A DNA stretch of 64,000 nucleotides from Prochlorococcus marinus CUG1416 (GTDB lineage Bacteria; Cyanobacteriota; Cyanobacteriia; PCC-6307; Cyanobiaceae), in NCBI RefSeq assembly GCF_017695965.1, contig NZ_JAAORM010000004.1, forward strand, positions 1 to 64,000, given 5' to 3'. Both the position numbers and the translations under genes were made by a program. Positions 63,995 through 64,000 of this stretch are shown piece after piece. Position 1 is the first letter of the stretch; every line of letters starts with the position of its first letter. The notes under the pieces were generated by a model that saw nothing but the letters and a program-made list of their open reading frames with translations, did no database searches and was not told where the DNA came from.

Positions 63995-64000
63995 GAAATT

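Overview
The window reads as a stretch of chromosome from a picocyanobacterium of the Prochlorococcus type, most likely a high-light clade. The DNA is very AT-rich, intergenic spaces are short, and many proteins are tiny. The photosynthetic and cyanobacterial genes fit this: petG, petH, chlI, a lycopene cyclase, sasA, psb34-like, opcA and a fibrillin homologue. The small RNA Yfr1 sits between trxA and guaB, where it is known to lie in this group. There is no prophage, insertion sequence, integrase, CRISPR array or rRNA operon.

Region 1 (1-14.4 kb) is accessory-like. A few recognisable genes (Tat-like protein running off the left edge, tRNA-dihydrouridine synthase, hotdog thioesterase, membrane-anchored Mrr-type nuclease, MAPEG protein, PAP/fibrillin, OsmC, DUF1499) are scattered among many small secreted or one-helix proteins, several only 33-59 residues long. 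It includes a Psb34-like photosystem II assembly protein, a decayed gene at 7484-7967, and two adjacent minus-strand small RNAs at 13.2-13.45 kb. One of these is Yfr2-like. The other carries the Yfr1 core motif in a hairpin loop and is the strongest RNA candidate for something not yet described.

Region 2 (14.4-20.5 kb) is a zinc island: znuB, zur (opposite strand), znuC, a Zur-box-like palindrome, znuA, a COG0523/CobW-type GTPase and a WD40 protein. ZnuA and the GTPase share what looks like the same insert of about 105 residues, starting FEW[AT]G and ending FT[EQ]H...EF. This suggests a common zinc-handling module in the importer's binding protein and the intracellular metallochaperone.

Region 3 (20.5-31.4 kb) holds small Cys-rich proteins, a possible leader/small-RNA unit ending in a strong terminator, the three-gene set of circularly permuted ATP-grasp, alpha-E and transglutaminase proteins, a lumenal pentapeptide protein, a PfkB sugar kinase, an MFS transporter and a DUF1400-type hydrolase.

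Region 4 (31.3-42.6 kb) is mostly minus-strand housekeeping: an orphan peptide-type ABC permease and binding protein, hom, sufE, 5-formyl-THF cyclo-ligase, ruvC, chlI, a SPOUT methyltransferase, a membrane cytochrome c, rsmD, hisH, trxA, Yfr1 and guaB-like. petG on the plus strand overlaps the end of rsmD.

Region 5 (42.7-64 kb) carries gyrA, lycopene cyclase, GH57 glucanotransferase/branching enzyme, leuA, an HD-domain membrane protein, folD, GGPP synthase, a PAP2-like protein, the zwf-opcA-cobB operon, petH, tRNA-Glu, the clock kinase gene sasA, a CpcS/CpeS-like protein and prs. zwf/opcA and petH both concern NADPH supply, by the pentose phosphate route in the dark and by photosystem I in the light.
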